Below, piece by piece: positions 43,771 to 53,206 of a stretch of DNA of 64,000 nucleotides. Below the pieces are notes generated by a model that was not told where the DNA came from, searched no databases, and worked only from the letters and a program-made list of their open reading frames with translations. The DNA is from Ectothiorhodospiraceae bacterium WFHF3C12 (GTDB lineage Bacteria > Pseudomonadota > Gammaproteobacteria > Nitrococcales > Nitrococcaceae): NCBI GenBank assembly GCA_013519935.1, contig JACDUA010000009.1, forward strand, positions 17,362 through 81,361, in the 5' to 3' direction. Positions within the stretch are counted from its first letter, which is position 1; every line of letters begins with the position of its first letter. Both the position numbers and the translations under genes were made by a program.

Positions 43771-45687
43771 ATGGAAGCGATCTTCGACGAACGTTTCGAC
43801 GACCCGGATTCTGCCGTAGCGGCGCTGGCAGCGGCCGCTCAGGTCCCGCGGCGGGTGCTGATTGCCGGTCCCATGGGAGCCGGCAAGTCGACACTGGCCG
43901 GCACAGCGGCGGATGTGCTGGTGGAGCGCGGTCATGGCGTGTGCTGTCTCGGTGCCGATCCCGGGACGCCGGCTTTCGGCCCGCCCGGCGCCGTTTCCCT
44001 GGCCGCTCGCACGACGGGCGGTTGGTCGGTCGAAGCGTCGCGCCCGCTGTGCACGCTGGACGCGGCCCGCTTCCGGCTTCCTCTGATGGACGCGGTCAGA
44101 GCGCTGGCGGCAGGGGTGGACACGGCGTGTCTGCTGGTCGATGCGCCCGGTGTGGTGCGCGGCGTCGCCGGTGCCGAGCTGCTCGTCAGTCTGGCCGGGG
44201 TGCTCCGCCCGGACCTGCTGGTCTGGCTCGCGCCGCGGCCGCTGGATCTCGGCGGTCTACGTGAGGAGATCGCGGCCCTGCAGACCCGGCGCTGGGCGGT
44301 GACCGCTTCGGCTGCCGCGGCTCGACCGGCGCGCTCGGAACGCGACCGCAGCCGCACCGCTCGGTGGAATGGCTACGTCGATGAACTCCCGCGCCGTCGG
44401 ATGGATCTGGACGGCGTCGCCGTTCTCGGCACGCCGCCGCCCCGTGACGCGCCCGACGTCTGGCGCGGTCGCATGATGGCCTGTCGGGACGATACAGGCC
44501 GGGACTGGCTGGGGGAGGTGACAGATGCCGACGCCGGAGCCATTGAGGTGGCTCTGCCCGGCGAGGCGGGCGAGCCGCTCGCCGTGACGATCCGCGATGC
44601 CGGTCGGGATGGTGACGGCTTGCTGGTCAGTCGCGCACCTGTGCGCGAGGCCTCGATGACCGGCACCGTCGAGTCCGCGCCCCAGGGGCCGGGCGCCGAG
44701 GTGGGGCAGGCCTCGGTGTCGCTGGTCAACGGCATCTTCGGCGATCCGCTCATGCACCTGCGGCTGCGGCACCGTCGCCGCAGCCTGCTGTTCGACCTGG
44801 GCGAGTGCAACTGTCTGCCGACGCGCGTTCTGCACCAGGTCTCGGATGTCTTCATCAGCCATGCCCACGCGGACCACATCGGCGGCTTCATCGCGTTTCT
44901 CCGCGCGCGCATTGGCTTTGGCGGCCCGTGCCGGATCTACGGTCCACCGGGGATGGCCTGGAACATCGAAGGGTTGGTGCGGGGCATCCACTGGGACCGC
45001 ATCGGTGAGGCGGCCCCCGAGTTCCCGGTTACTGAGGTGTACGCTTCCCACCTGAAGCGTTTCCGCGTCCGTGCGGGCCGGCCGGGACCGGAACCGCTGG
45101 ACACGATGCCGGCAGGGGACGGTACCGTACTGGGGGAGGACGATTTCAGGGTGCGCGCGGTAACGCTGGACCACGGCACGCCGGTTCTGGCGTTCGCCTT
45201 CGAGCCCCGGGGGCAGGCCAATGTGCGCAAGGAATGCCTCGCGGCGATGGCGCTTCGGCCAGGGCCCTGGCTCACGCAGCTCAAAAGGGCCTGGATGGCC
45301 GGACGGCATGACGAATCCATAACCCTGCCGGACGGTGAGGTGCGAACGGTCCGGGCGCTGGCCGCGGAACTGCTGGTGGCATCGCCGGGCCGCCCGGTGG
45401 TGTACGCCACCGATTTCGCCGACACGCCGGCTAACCGCGACGCCCTGACGGCACTGGCCCGGGGCGCCCACACCCTGGTCTGTGAGAGCCCGTTCCTGGC
45501 ACGGGATGGCGAGCAGGCGCGATACACTGGGCACCTGACCGCAAGGGCCTGTGGTGAAATTGCCGCGGCGGCGGGCGTGAAACAGCTCCTGCCGTTCCAT
45601 TTCTCGCCGCGCTACGAGGCGGATCCGGATGCCGTCTACGCCGAGGTGGCGCGGGCCTGCCCCGGGAGCATCACCGTACGCCGCTGA
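43771..45687 (+). CDS. fusion: Clp1/Grc3-like P-loop kinase plus RNase Z-like metallo-beta-lactamase
   Basis: This 638-residue protein joins two RNA-processing modules. Residues ~28-180 form a P-loop domain: Walker A GPMGAGKST (33-41), the Clp1/Grc3-type segment GADPGTPAFGPPGAVSL (61-77) and LLVDAPGVVRG (121-131), suggesting a polynucleotide 5'-kinase. Residues ~315-638 are an RNase Z-type domain with HAHADH (364-369), DHGTP (467-471), Asp548, the Thr/His site GHLTA (587-591) and HFSPRY (610-615); all metal ligands are present. It leads a four-gene run with an acyl-CoA synthetase, epmC and an esterase. It may repair or mature RNA ends; that is inference. Confidence 0.85.
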   Translation: MEAIFDERFDDPDSAVAALAAAAQVPRRVLIAGPMGAGKSTLAGTAADVLVERGHGVCCLGADPGTPAFGPPGAVSLAARTTGGWSVEASRPLCTLDAARFRLPLMDAVRALAAGVDTACLLVDAPGVVRGVAGAELLVSLAGVLRPDLLVWLAPRPLDLGGLREEIAALQTRRWAVTASAAAARPARSERDRSRTARWNGYVDELPRRRMDLDGVAVLGTPPPRDAPDVWRGRMMACRDDTGRDWLGEVTDADAGAIEVALPGEAGEPLAVTIRDAGRDGDGLLVSRAPVREASMTGTVESAPQGPGAEVGQASVSLVNGIFGDPLMHLRLRHRRRSLLFDLGECNCLPTRVLHQVSDVFISHAHADHIGGFIAFLRARIGFGGPCRIYGPPGMAWNIEGLVRGIHWDRIGEAAPEFPVTEVYASHLKRFRVRAGRPGPEPLDTMPAGDGTVLGEDDFRVRAVTLDHGTPVLAFAFEPRGQANVRKECLAAMALRPGPWLTQLKRAWMAGRHDESITLPDGEVRTVRALAAELLVASPGRPVVYATDFADTPANRDALTALARGAHTLVCESPFLARDGEQARYTGHLTARACGEIAAAAGVKQLLPFHFSPRYEADPDAVYAEVARACPGSITVRR

Positions 45688-45701
45688 CTGAAGGGGGGAG
45701 C

Positions 45702-47276
45702 ATGACGGAACTAGGCGAGCAGACGCTCGCGAAAATGCTGGACGGGTTGCCGCCCGAGGGGCTGGCGTTGATCGACGGGGGGTCCCGCTGGGCCTACGCC
45801 GACCTGGCCGCGGCCAGTCGGCGGGTAGCATGCGGACTGGTTGAAGCCGGCGTCGAAGCGGGGGATCGGGTGGCCATCTGGTTGCCGAATATCCCCGAAT
45901 GGCTGGTGGTGTACTTCGCCTGCGCCCGGGTCGGAGCGGTGGCGGTGGCGCTGAACACGCGATTCCGCAGCGCTGAGGTGGAGGACATCGTCGGTCGCTC
46001 GGGCTGTCGCGTGCTCGTCCTCTGGCCCGGATTCAAGGACATCGATTTCTCCGGAATTCTCGCGGGCGTCGATGCCGACGCCCTGAAGAGCGTCGAGCGC
46101 GTCATCGTATGCCGGCAGGATGCGGACGCGCCGTCGCCGCTGCCGGGCCGGCCCGTCCACCACTACGGCACACTGGACGCTGCCCCGCCCCTGCAAAGCG
46201 AGCGCGGCGGTCCGGACAGCCCTTGCACCATCTTCACGACCTCGGGGACCACCTCGGCGCCGAAGTTCGTCTTGCACAAGCAGTCGGTCATCGTCCACCA
46301 CGCACGGGAAGTGGTCCGCGGCCACGGCTACGATCGCCCGGACGCGGTGCTGCTCCAGATCCTGCCGTTCTGCGGCGCCTTCGGCCACGCCCAGGCCATG
46401 GCCGCGCTGGCCGGGGCTCGCCCGCTTGTGCTGCAGACGGTGTTCAATGCCGCCGAGGCCATGGAACTGGGGCGAAGCCATCGCGTAACCCACTTCAACT
46501 GCAGCGACGAAATGATCGCCCGCATGCTGGACGCCGACGACACGCCCCGGCCACTGCCGGACATCCATTTCGTCGGTTGCGCGCGCTTCGGCGGGATATC
46601 CGGCCTGGGTGCCCGTGCCGAGGAACGCGGCGTACCGCTGCGCGGCCTGTTTGGCATGAGCGAGTGCCAGGCGCTCTATGCCCTGCAGCCGGACGGCGAT
46701 CCCGAGGAACGGCTGTTGCCCGGGGGATTGCCGGTCTCGCCCGACGGCCGGGTACGCGCCGTTGATGCCGGGAGCGGGCATACGTTGCCCGACGGCGAGA
46801 TAGGCGCGCTGGAATTGACCGGCCCGAGCCTGATGATGGGCTACTACGGCAACGAGGCCGCAACCGCGGAGGCCATTACCGGCGACGGCTATTTCCGGAC
46901 CGGCGACCTGGGCTATACCACCGCCGACGGCGGATTCGTCTTCACCGGTCGGGCCGGCGACGTCCTGCGCCTGGGGGGCTTCCTGGTTGCGCCTGCGGAG
47001 CTGGAGAAATACATTCAACGTCATCCGGCGGTCCGTGCCTGCGCAGTGGTCAGCGGCGGCGGCGCCCACGCCGGCCGGGCGGTGGCCTTCGTCACCACCG
47101 AGCCGGGAATGCACACGGACGAGTCGCAGCTCGCCGCCTTCTGCGCCGAGGGCCTGGCCCGGTTCAAGGTGCCCGCGCGCTTCCACCTGCTGGATGAATT
47201 GCCGACGGTTCCCAGCCCCAATGGCGCCAAGGTGCGGCGCAACCTGCTGCGTGAGTGGGCCGAGAGCTGGTCATAG
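45702..47276 (+). CDS. AMP-dependent acyl-CoA synthetase family protein
   Basis: This 524-residue adenylate-forming enzyme has the P-loop FTTSGTTSAPKFVLHKQS, the A5 motif LFGMSECQALY, GYFRTGDLGY and the C-terminal Lys region NGAKVRRNLLRE. The carboxylate substrate is unknown; the P-loop is unusual in having APKF instead of xPKG. GGGGAG precedes the ATG. It starts 14 bp after the kinase/RNase Z fusion gene and 16 bp before epmC, so it is probably in the same operon, although no functional link is obvious. Confidence 0.88.
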   Translation: MTELGEQTLAKMLDGLPPEGLALIDGGSRWAYADLAAASRRVACGLVEAGVEAGDRVAIWLPNIPEWLVVYFACARVGAVAVALNTRFRSAEVEDIVGRSGCRVLVLWPGFKDIDFSGILAGVDADALKSVERVIVCRQDADAPSPLPGRPVHHYGTLDAAPPLQSERGGPDSPCTIFTTSGTTSAPKFVLHKQSVIVHHAREVVRGHGYDRPDAVLLQILPFCGAFGHAQAMAALAGARPLVLQTVFNAAEAMELGRSHRVTHFNCSDEMIARMLDADDTPRPLPDIHFVGCARFGGISGLGARAEERGVPLRGLFGMSECQALYALQPDGDPEERLLPGGLPVSPDGRVRAVDAGSGHTLPDGEIGALELTGPSLMMGYYGNEAATAEAITGDGYFRTGDLGYTTADGGFVFTGRAGDVLRLGGFLVAPAELEKYIQRHPAVRACAVVSGGGAHAGRAVAFVTTEPGMHTDESQLAAFCAEGLARFKVPARFHLLDELPTVPSPNGAKVRRNLLREWAESWS

Positions 47277-47292
47277 GGGATAGCCTGACGCG

Positions 47293-47841
47293 ATGCGCGC
47301 CGTACAATCGCCCTCCGCAACGATTGTCCATGACCCGGACGACCTGATCTGCCTGTTCAACGCCACCTTCGCGGAGCGCGAGAACACCGTGCTGCTGCGG
47401 GGCGGCGAGGAGCCGCTCTACCTGCCGGCGGATGGGGGCGATCCGCGCAACCGGATCCTGTTCGCGCACGGTTTCTTCGCCAGTGCCCTGCACGAGGTCG
47501 CCCACTGGTGCATCGCCGGCCGCCGCCGGCGCCGGTTGGTCGACTACGGCTACTGGTATCAGCCGGACGGACGGGATGCCGCCGAACAGGCAGCGTTCGA
47601 GGCGGTGGAGGCCCGGCCGCAGGCCCTGGAATGGGCCTTCAGCATTGCATGTGGCAAGACATTCCGCGTGAGCGTGGACAACCTGGACGGGGCTCCCGTG
47701 GACCGCCGGCGCTTCAGCCGTCGTGTCCATGCGGCGTTGCGGCGCTACGCAGAAGACGGTTTTCCGTCCCGCGCCCAACGTTTCCTGGACGCACTGTCGG
47801 GCTTCTACGGTTGCGATTTCCGCCTGCCGCCGCAACCCTGA
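47293..47841 (+). CDS. epmC: elongation factor P hydroxylase
   Basis: This 182-residue protein closely follows EpmC (YfcM): PDDLICLFNATFAERENTVLLRG, EEPLYLPAD, FAHGFFASALHEVAHWCIAG, DYGYWYQPDGRD, VEARPQALEW and VDNLDG. The conserved HExxH site would bind the iron cofactor. EpmC hydroxylates the lysylated Lys of EF-P, after EpmA and EpmB; neither of those is in the window. It starts 16 bp after an acyl-CoA synthetase gene. The protein is confined to gammaproteobacteria, supporting the taxonomic guess. Confidence 0.93.
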   Translation: MRAVQSPSATIVHDPDDLICLFNATFAERENTVLLRGGEEPLYLPADGGDPRNRILFAHGFFASALHEVAHWCIAGRRRRRLVDYGYWYQPDGRDAAEQAAFEAVEARPQALEWAFSIACGKTFRVSVDNLDGAPVDRRRFSRRVHAALRRYAEDGFPSRAQRFLDALSGFYGCDFRLPPQP

Positions 47842-47869
47842 AGAACTGATTGTCTACCGGAGCCTGAAG

Positions 47870-48802
47870 ATGCGAAAGGGGTGGTTCACCGCCGTGGCGG
47901 CATTGCTGCCGATGCTGCTCATGGGCTGCGCCCAGCGCATGGTCAACGCCTTGACCCCGGAAGCCGGATATACCCGGCATGCCGGTCTTGCGTACGGTGA
48001 GCTTGAACGCCAACGGCTGGACGTTTACGTGCCCGACGGGGTTGCCGGGGCCGCGCCGGTGGTGGTGTTCTTTTACGGCGGGGGCTGGCGCGAGGGGGAG
48101 CGCGACGGCTACCGCTTCATGGGCCAGGCGCTCAGCAGCCAGGGCTACGTGGTGGTTATCCCGGACTACCGGCTCTATCCCGAAGTGCGGTTCCCGTCAT
48201 TCATCGAGGACGGGGCGCTGGCCGTGGCCTGGACACGGCGCAATATTGCCGGGTACGGCGGCGACGTGGAAAACCTCTTCCTCATGGGCCACTCCGCGGG
48301 TGCCCATATGGCCGCGCTGCTGACCCTGGATGATCGCTATCTCCAGGCGCACGGCGGCGGCGAGGGCTGGATACGGGGCATGATCGGCCTGGCGGGGCCC
48401 TACGACTTCCTGCCGTTTCGCTCGGATTTCTACCGGGTCGTGTTCGAACCGGAATCCCAGTTCCCGGACAGTCAGCCAGTGAACTTCGTCAATGGCGCGG
48501 CGCCGCCCATGCTGCTCATGCAGGGCGAGAAAGACGCCGTCGTCTCCGTGAATAACACGCGCAGCCTCGCCCGGGCCGTCGAGACCGCCGGGGGCAGCGT
48601 GCGAGCCATCCTGTACGAGCGTCAGTCCCATCTCAGCATCATCGCCGGCCTGTCCGGGCCGCTGCGCGCCGTGGGCCCGATGATGGGGGACGTGAAGGAG
48701 TTCATCGAGACGGTTCGGGTGCCTGCCGGGGTCAACGCCGCGGCGGGTTCAGTTCAGGACGACGATGGCCGCGTTGAGCACGGTCGCGAAACCGACCCAT
48801 AA
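47870..48802 (+). CDS. alpha/beta hydrolase lipoprotein (BD-FAE/carboxylesterase-like)
   Basis: This 310-residue protein has a lipoprotein signal (KGWFTAVAALLPMLLMGC) and an esterase fold. The oxyanion segment is FFYGGGWREGE, the nucleophile elbow GHSAGAHMA, the Asp in GEKDAVV and the His in RQSHLSII, so the triad is complete. It is probably an envelope esterase or lipase. It starts 28 bp after epmC. Its last 54 bases overlap the 3' end of the convergent tspO gene, and its C-terminus is extended and polar there. Confidence 0.87.
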   Translation: MRKGWFTAVAALLPMLLMGCAQRMVNALTPEAGYTRHAGLAYGELERQRLDVYVPDGVAGAAPVVVFFYGGGWREGERDGYRFMGQALSSQGYVVVIPDYRLYPEVRFPSFIEDGALAVAWTRRNIAGYGGDVENLFLMGHSAGAHMAALLTLDDRYLQAHGGGEGWIRGMIGLAGPYDFLPFRSDFYRVVFEPESQFPDSQPVNFVNGAAPPMLLMQGEKDAVVSVNNTRSLARAVETAGGSVRAILYERQSHLSIIAGLSGPLRAVGPMMGDVKEFIETVRVPAGVNAAAGSVQDDDGRVEHGRETDP

Positions 48803-49228
48803 CGGATAGGGCAGGAATAGCAGCGCGGCGAGCGTATCGAGCCGGCGAAACAGTTCCAGCACGATGAGCACAACCGTGAGCAGCAGGATGATCTCCACCA
48901 GCGCTGCCGCGGGGGCTCGCGCGCCGAAGAACAGGACGCTCCAAAGCACATTGAGCAGCAGCTGCAGCGCGTAGAGTCCCAGCGCCAGGGTGCCGCCGGG
49001 GGCGTGGCGTCTGCGCCAGACCCGCCATCCCGCCAGCGCGATGAGTATGAAGATGACCGTCCAGACCGGGGCGAACAGCCAGTCCGGCGGGTTGAACGCC
49101 GGTTTCGTGAGCGTCTGATACCAGGAATTCACGGAGGTCGCGGTGGCCACGCCACCGAGGCCGGAGGTGAGCGCGCATGCGAGCATGAAGGCCCCCAGGG
49201 CCAGCCAGTCGCGTCCGGTCAGGGCCAT
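48749..49228 (-). CDS. tspO: TspO/MBR family membrane protein
   Basis: This 159-residue protein has five membrane helices and the TspO signatures WYQTLTKPAFNPPDWLFAPVWTVIF and LYALQLLLNVLWSVLFFGAR. TspO binds porphyrins and related ligands and acts in stress or pigment regulation. GGGGAGAGG precedes the ATG. Its 3' end lies inside the convergent esterase gene (54-bp overlap). The 147-bp gap before the next gene (49229-49375) shows nothing definite. Confidence 0.93.
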   Translation of the reverse strand: MALTGRDWLALGAFMLACALTSGLGGVATATSVNSWYQTLTKPAFNPPDWLFAPVWTVIFILIALAGWRVWRRRHAPGGTLALGLYALQLLLNVLWSVLFFGARAPAAALVEIILLLTVVLIVLELFRRLDTLAALLFLPYPLWVGFATVLNAAIVVLN

Positions 49229-49375
49229 CTCGCCTCTCCCCATGTGTCTGCCATTTGCGCGGTCATCCCGTTGCGATATGGTTCCGCGCCACGATTGTCT
49301 CCACCCCTCTAAGGGAAAAGCGGAATGACCCTTGCACAGTCCTGCCGCGCTATGGCGGCCATCTGATCTGCACCC

Positions 49376-50551
49376 ATGGCTGACTACGACGTCGTGGTGA
49401 TTGGTGCCGGCGCCGCCGGTTTGATGTGCGCCATCGAGGCCGGCCGCCGGGGGCGGCGCACGCTGGTAGCCGACCATGCCAACAAGGTGGGCAAGAAGAT
49501 CCTGCTCTCGGGCGGCGGCCGGTGCAATTTCACCAATATTCACGCCGCAGCCGAAAATTTCCTGTCCGGCAATCCGCATTTCTGCAAATCGGCCCTGGCT
49601 CGCTACACGCCCTATCAGTTTATCGAGATGGTTGAGCGCCACGGCATTCCGTACCACGAGAAGAAGCTCGGCCAGCTGTTCTGCGACCGCTCGGCGAAAG
49701 ACATCGTTGGCATGTTGATGCGCGAGTGCGAGGCGGCCGGCGTGGTGGTGCGGACCCGGTATCCGCTGGAGGTGCTGGATGGCGGGCCGCCTTTCCATCT
49801 CACCGGTCCGGAAGGACCGCTGCGTTGCGAATCGCTGGTGGTTGCCAGTGGCGGGTTGTCCTTTCCCAAAATGGGCGCCTCCGGCTTCGGCCATCGCCTG
49901 GCCCGGCGGTTCGGTCTCGACGTGACCCCACTGCAGCCGGCGCTGGTGCCTTTCACCTGCGAAGGCCCACTGCGCGAGCTGGCCGCGGCGCTGGCCGGGG
50001 TGTCGGTAGACAGTGAGCTTGCCTGCGGTGACGGCGTATTTCGCGAGAACATACTCTTCACGCACCGGGGTATCAGCGGGCCGGCGGCGCTGCAGGTTTC
50101 GTCCTACTGGTCACCCGGTCAGAGCGTGAGCGCGGACCTGTTGCCGGGCCGGGACGCCCTGGCCTGGCTGCAGGCGCGCAAGGCCAAGCGGCCCAGGGCC
50201 CGGTTGGGCACCATTCTGAGCGAGGCACTGCCGGCGCGGCTGGTGGAGCGCTTCCCGGGGGCGTGGAGCCGGAAGGCGACCATGCAAACGCTCTCGGATC
50301 GCGACCTGGCGTCCGTGGCGGCATCGCTAAGCGACTGGCGGTTCGTACCCGCTGGCACGGAGGGCTACCGCACCGCCGAGGTCACCCTGGGCGGCGTGAG
50401 CACCGAGGCCCTGTCCTCGCGTACGTTGGAGTCCAGGGCCGTGCCGGGGCTGCATTTCATTGGCGAGTTAGTGGACGTGACCGGCTGGCTGGGCGGCTAC
50501 AACTTCCAGTGGGCCTGGGCGTCGGGTTACGCGGCGGGGCAGGTGGTCTGA
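49376..50551 (+). CDS. BaiN/HI0933 family flavoprotein
   Basis: This 391-residue FAD protein has the Rossmann start YDVVVIGAGAAGLMCAIEAGRRG and the family tag KILLSGGGRCNFTN; the C-terminal GGYNFQWAWASGYAAGQ is also typical. Members are annotated as aminoacetone oxidase-like or BaiN; the true substrate is unknown in most bacteria. No clear ribosome site precedes the ATG. The next gene begins 1 bp after its stop, so the two are cotranscribed. Confidence 0.9.
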   Translation: MADYDVVVIGAGAAGLMCAIEAGRRGRRTLVADHANKVGKKILLSGGGRCNFTNIHAAAENFLSGNPHFCKSALARYTPYQFIEMVERHGIPYHEKKLGQLFCDRSAKDIVGMLMRECEAAGVVVRTRYPLEVLDGGPPFHLTGPEGPLRCESLVVASGGLSFPKMGASGFGHRLARRFGLDVTPLQPALVPFTCEGPLRELAAALAGVSVDSELACGDGVFRENILFTHRGISGPAALQVSSYWSPGQSVSADLLPGRDALAWLQARKAKRPRARLGTILSEALPARLVERFPGAWSRKATMQTLSDRDLASVAASLSDWRFVPAGTEGYRTAEVTLGGVSTEALSSRTLESRAVPGLHFIGELVDVTGWLGGYNFQWAWASGYAAGQVV

Positions 50552-50552
50552 C

Positions 50553-51215
50553 ATGAACGACGGCGTCAGCCAGTACTGCGAGCGCACGGCGGCCGGGTTC
50601 TGGGCCGAGCCGGCCAATGCCGTCACCAACGCGGCATTCGCCATGGCGGCGCTCTGGCTGGCCTACCGTTTCTGGCGGGGACGGCAGGACCCGGCCGGAT
50701 GGGACCTGTGGTGCCTGGTCGGACTGATGGGCTGTATCGCCATCGGCAGCTTCCTCTGGCACACGGTCGCGTTGCCCTGGGCGGCTGCCGCCGACGTGGT
50801 GCCCATTCTGCTGTTCGTCAGTCTCTATCTCGTCGTGTTCCTGCGTCGCGTGGCGGGCTGGTCCCTGGCTGCGTGGCTGGTCGCCCTGGTGGCGTTCGAG
50901 GTCGCCAACTTCGGGGCACCGGCCCTGTTCCCGGGTGCGCTTAATGGCTCGGTCGGCTATATCCCCACATGGCTGGGCCTGGGGGTGTTGGCCCTCATGG
51001 CGCGTGGCGGTCCGGCGGCCCGGCTCTTGCCAGCCGCTTTCGGCGTGTTCACGATTTCGCTGATGCTGCGCAGCGCGGACCAGTGGATCTGTCCCTGGCT
51101 GCCCACCGGGACGCATCCCGGCTGGCACGTACTCAACGCCGTGGTACTGTACCTGGCGGTCTCGGCGTTGCGGGCCGACCAGCGCCGGGGCCGCCAGGCG
51201 CATTCAATCACTTGA
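50553..51215 (+). CDS. CREST/ceramidase-like integral membrane protein
   Basis: This 220-residue protein has about seven membrane helices. Ser/His positions typical of the alkaline ceramidase/PAQR/Per1 (CREST) hydrolase superfamily are seen: YCERTAAGFWAEPANAVTNAAF at the N-terminus, GSFLWHT mid-way and HPGWHVLNAVVLYL near the end. It may hydrolyse an amide or ester lipid using zinc. Coupling to the upstream flavoprotein suggests a shared transcript. The substrate is unknown. Confidence 0.8.
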   Translation: MNDGVSQYCERTAAGFWAEPANAVTNAAFAMAALWLAYRFWRGRQDPAGWDLWCLVGLMGCIAIGSFLWHTVALPWAAAADVVPILLFVSLYLVVFLRRVAGWSLAAWLVALVAFEVANFGAPALFPGALNGSVGYIPTWLGLGVLALMARGGPAARLLPAAFGVFTISLMLRSADQWICPWLPTGTHPGWHVLNAVVLYLAVSALRADQRRGRQAHSIT

Positions 51216-51237
51216 TTTCTGGGCTACAATAGGCGCT

Positions 51238-51651
51238 ATGGGAAAGCTGCTCTGCTGGAAATGCGGTGCCTCTCTGGCGGATGTGCCCCGGCCCATCACC
51301 CGGCACAGCAACTGCCCGGAGTGCTACGCCGAGCTCCACTGCTGCCGCATGTGCCGCAAGCTCGACTCGCGCTACACCAGCGGCTGCAGTGATGAGCGTA
51401 CCGACCCGCCCGAGGACAAGGGCCGGGCGAATTTCTGTGAGTATTATTCGCCCTCGCCGGAGGCCTTCTCGGCGGCGGACGCCGCGGAGGCCGCCCGGGC
51501 GAAGGCCCGTCTGGACGCGCTGTTCGGGGAGGGCGCGGACGACGGCGATGGGGAATCCGAACCCGCTGAATCGGAGGGCGGTTTCGACAGCGAGACCGAG
51601 CGGGCCCGAAAGGAGTTGGAAAAGCTCTTTGGTGGCGGCTCCAAGAGCTGA
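51238..51651 (+). CDS. zinc-ribbon protein with acidic tail
   Basis: This 137-residue protein has Cys pairs CWKC, CPEC and CCRMC plus C50 and C67-type sites in the first 70 residues, forming one or two zinc ribbons. The remainder is acidic and helical (SEPAESEGGFDSETERARKELEKLF). I do not recognise a named family. It follows the CREST gene by 22 bp. It is convergent with glpK. Confidence 0.72.
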   Translation: MGKLLCWKCGASLADVPRPITRHSNCPECYAELHCCRMCRKLDSRYTSGCSDERTDPPEDKGRANFCEYYSPSPEAFSAADAAEAARAKARLDALFGEGADDGDGESEPAESEGGFDSETERARKELEKLFGGGSKS

Positions 51652-51709
51652 GCCTGTAGACTCGCCCCTGCGCCGGGCCCGCTGACGGCACGGCCCATGC
51701 CTGCTTCGC

Positions 51710-53206
51710 CTAGTCGAACTTCTCGATGACCCGCCGCACGGCGTCCGCCCAGCCCGCCAATGCGGCATCCCGCTCGCCGGCGCCGATGGCCGGCTGGAAA
51801 CGCCGGTCCAGCTGCCACTGAGTTCTCACCGCCTGCAGGGACGACCAGATGCCGTGGCCCAGGCCCGCCAGATAGGCAGCGCCCAGCGCGGTCGTCTCGA
51901 TGACCGTCGGCCGTTCCACCGCTACGTCGGCGATGTCCGCGAGCTTCTGCAGGAGCCAGTCGTTGACCACCATGCCGCCATCCACGCGCAGCGTCTCCGG
52001 CGCGTGCCCCGCATCGGCGGCCATGGCCACGACCAGGTCGTGGGTCTGGTAGCAGACGGATTCCAGTGCCGCCCGGGCGAGCTCGGCGGGGCCGGTGTCC
52101 CGGGTGAGGCCGAACAGCGCGCCCCGTGCCTCCGGGTCCCAGTGGGGGGCCCCGAGGCCCGTGAAAGCCGGCACCAGGTAGACGCCCTTGTTGCTGTCCA
52201 GGGAACTGGCCAGGGATTCGGTCTCTGCGGCGGAGCCCAGCACGCCGAGCCCGTCCCGGAGCCACTGGACAGCGGCACCGGCCACGAAAATGGACCCTTC
52301 CAGCGCATAGGTGGGCTCGCCGTTGACACGGTACGCCATGGTGGTGAGCAGGCGATTCTTGGAGGACACCGCCTCCTGCCCCGTGTTGAGCAATGCGAAA
52401 CAGCCCGTACCGTAAGTGCTCTTGATCATGCCCGGGCTGAAGCAGCCCTGGCCGACCACGGCGGCGTGCTGGTCGCCGGCGTTGCCGCGAATGGGCAAGG
52501 GCTGGTCGAGCCACTCGGACTGGGTCGTGCCGAAATCCGCGGCGGAATCCCGCACCTCCGGGAGGAGGGACGCCGGGATGTTGAAGTGGGCCAGCAGCTG
52601 CGTATCCCAGCGCTGCTCGTGGATATTGAACAGCATCGTCCGGGAAGCATTGGTCGCGTCGGTGAGATGCTGATCCCCGCCCGTGAAACGCCAGATCAGC
52701 CAGGTATCTACCGTGCCGAAGGCGAGCCGTCCGGCTTCCGCCGCTTCACGGGCGCCGGCGACATTATCCAGGATCCAGGCCACCTTGGTGGCGGAGAAAT
52801 AGGGGTCGAGGAGCAAACCGGTGCGGGAGGTCACGGTTTCCTCCAGGCCCCGGCTTCGCAGTTTGCCGCAGGCGTCCGCGGTACGGCGATCCTGCCAGAC
52901 GATGGCGTTGTAGACGGGCTTGCCGGTCTCGCGGTCCCAGACCAGAGTGGTCTCGCGCTGGTTGGTGATGCCCATGGTGACCGGGCGAACCCCGCGTTCC
53001 CCAGCCTCGGCACAGGCCTCGCGGCAGACGGCGAGCGTCGACTGCCACAGGTCCTCGGGATCGTGCTCGACCCAGCCGCTTCTCGGGTAGTGCTGTTCGA
53101 ACTCCTGCTGGGCGACGCTGGCGATATGGCCGTTCAGGTCGAAAACGATGGCCCGGGAACTGGTGGTGCCCTGGTCCACGGCCAGGATGCCGTCGGCGTT
53201 CGCCAT
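51710..53206 (-). CDS. glpK: glycerol kinase
   Basis: This 498-residue FGGY kinase makes glycerol 3-phosphate using ATP. It has [13 protein letters not shown] (ATP site), [26 protein letters not shown] and the signature [20 protein letters not shown]; length matches E. coli GlpK. A GAGGAG site precedes the ATG. It is divergent from glpR with a near-consensus GlpR operator in between, so it should be repressed by GlpR and induced by glycerol 3-phosphate. Confidence 0.97.
   Translation of the reverse strand: MANADGILAVDQGTTSSRAIVFDLNGHIASVAQQEFEQHYPRSGWVEHDPEDLWQSTLAVCREACAEAGERGVRPVTMGITNQRETTLVWDRETGKPVYNAIVWQDRRTADACGKLRSRGLEETVTSRTGLLLDPYFSATKVAWILDNVAGAREAAEAGRLAFGTVDTWLIWRFTGGDQHLTDATNASRTMLFNIHEQRWDTQLLAHFNIPASLLPEVRDSAADFGTTQSEWLDQPLPIRGNAGDQHAAVVGQGCFSPGMIKSTYGTGCFALLNTGQEAVSSKNRLLTTMAYRVNGEPTYALEGSIFVAGAAVQWLRDGLGVLGSAAETESLASSLDSNKGVYLVPAFTGLGAPHWDPEARGALFGLTRDTGPAELARAALESVCYQTHDLVVAMAADAGHAPETLRVDGGMVVNDWLLQKLADIADVAVERPTVIETTALGAAYLAGLGHGIWSSLQAVRTQWQLDRRFQPAIGAGERDAALAGWADAVRRVIEKFD

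Noticed and set aside
45702..47276. Loss of the catalytic C-terminal Lys in the acyl-CoA synthetase
   Set aside because: The GK pair is replaced by GAK, but the Lys itself is present at the expected place before RRNLLRE.
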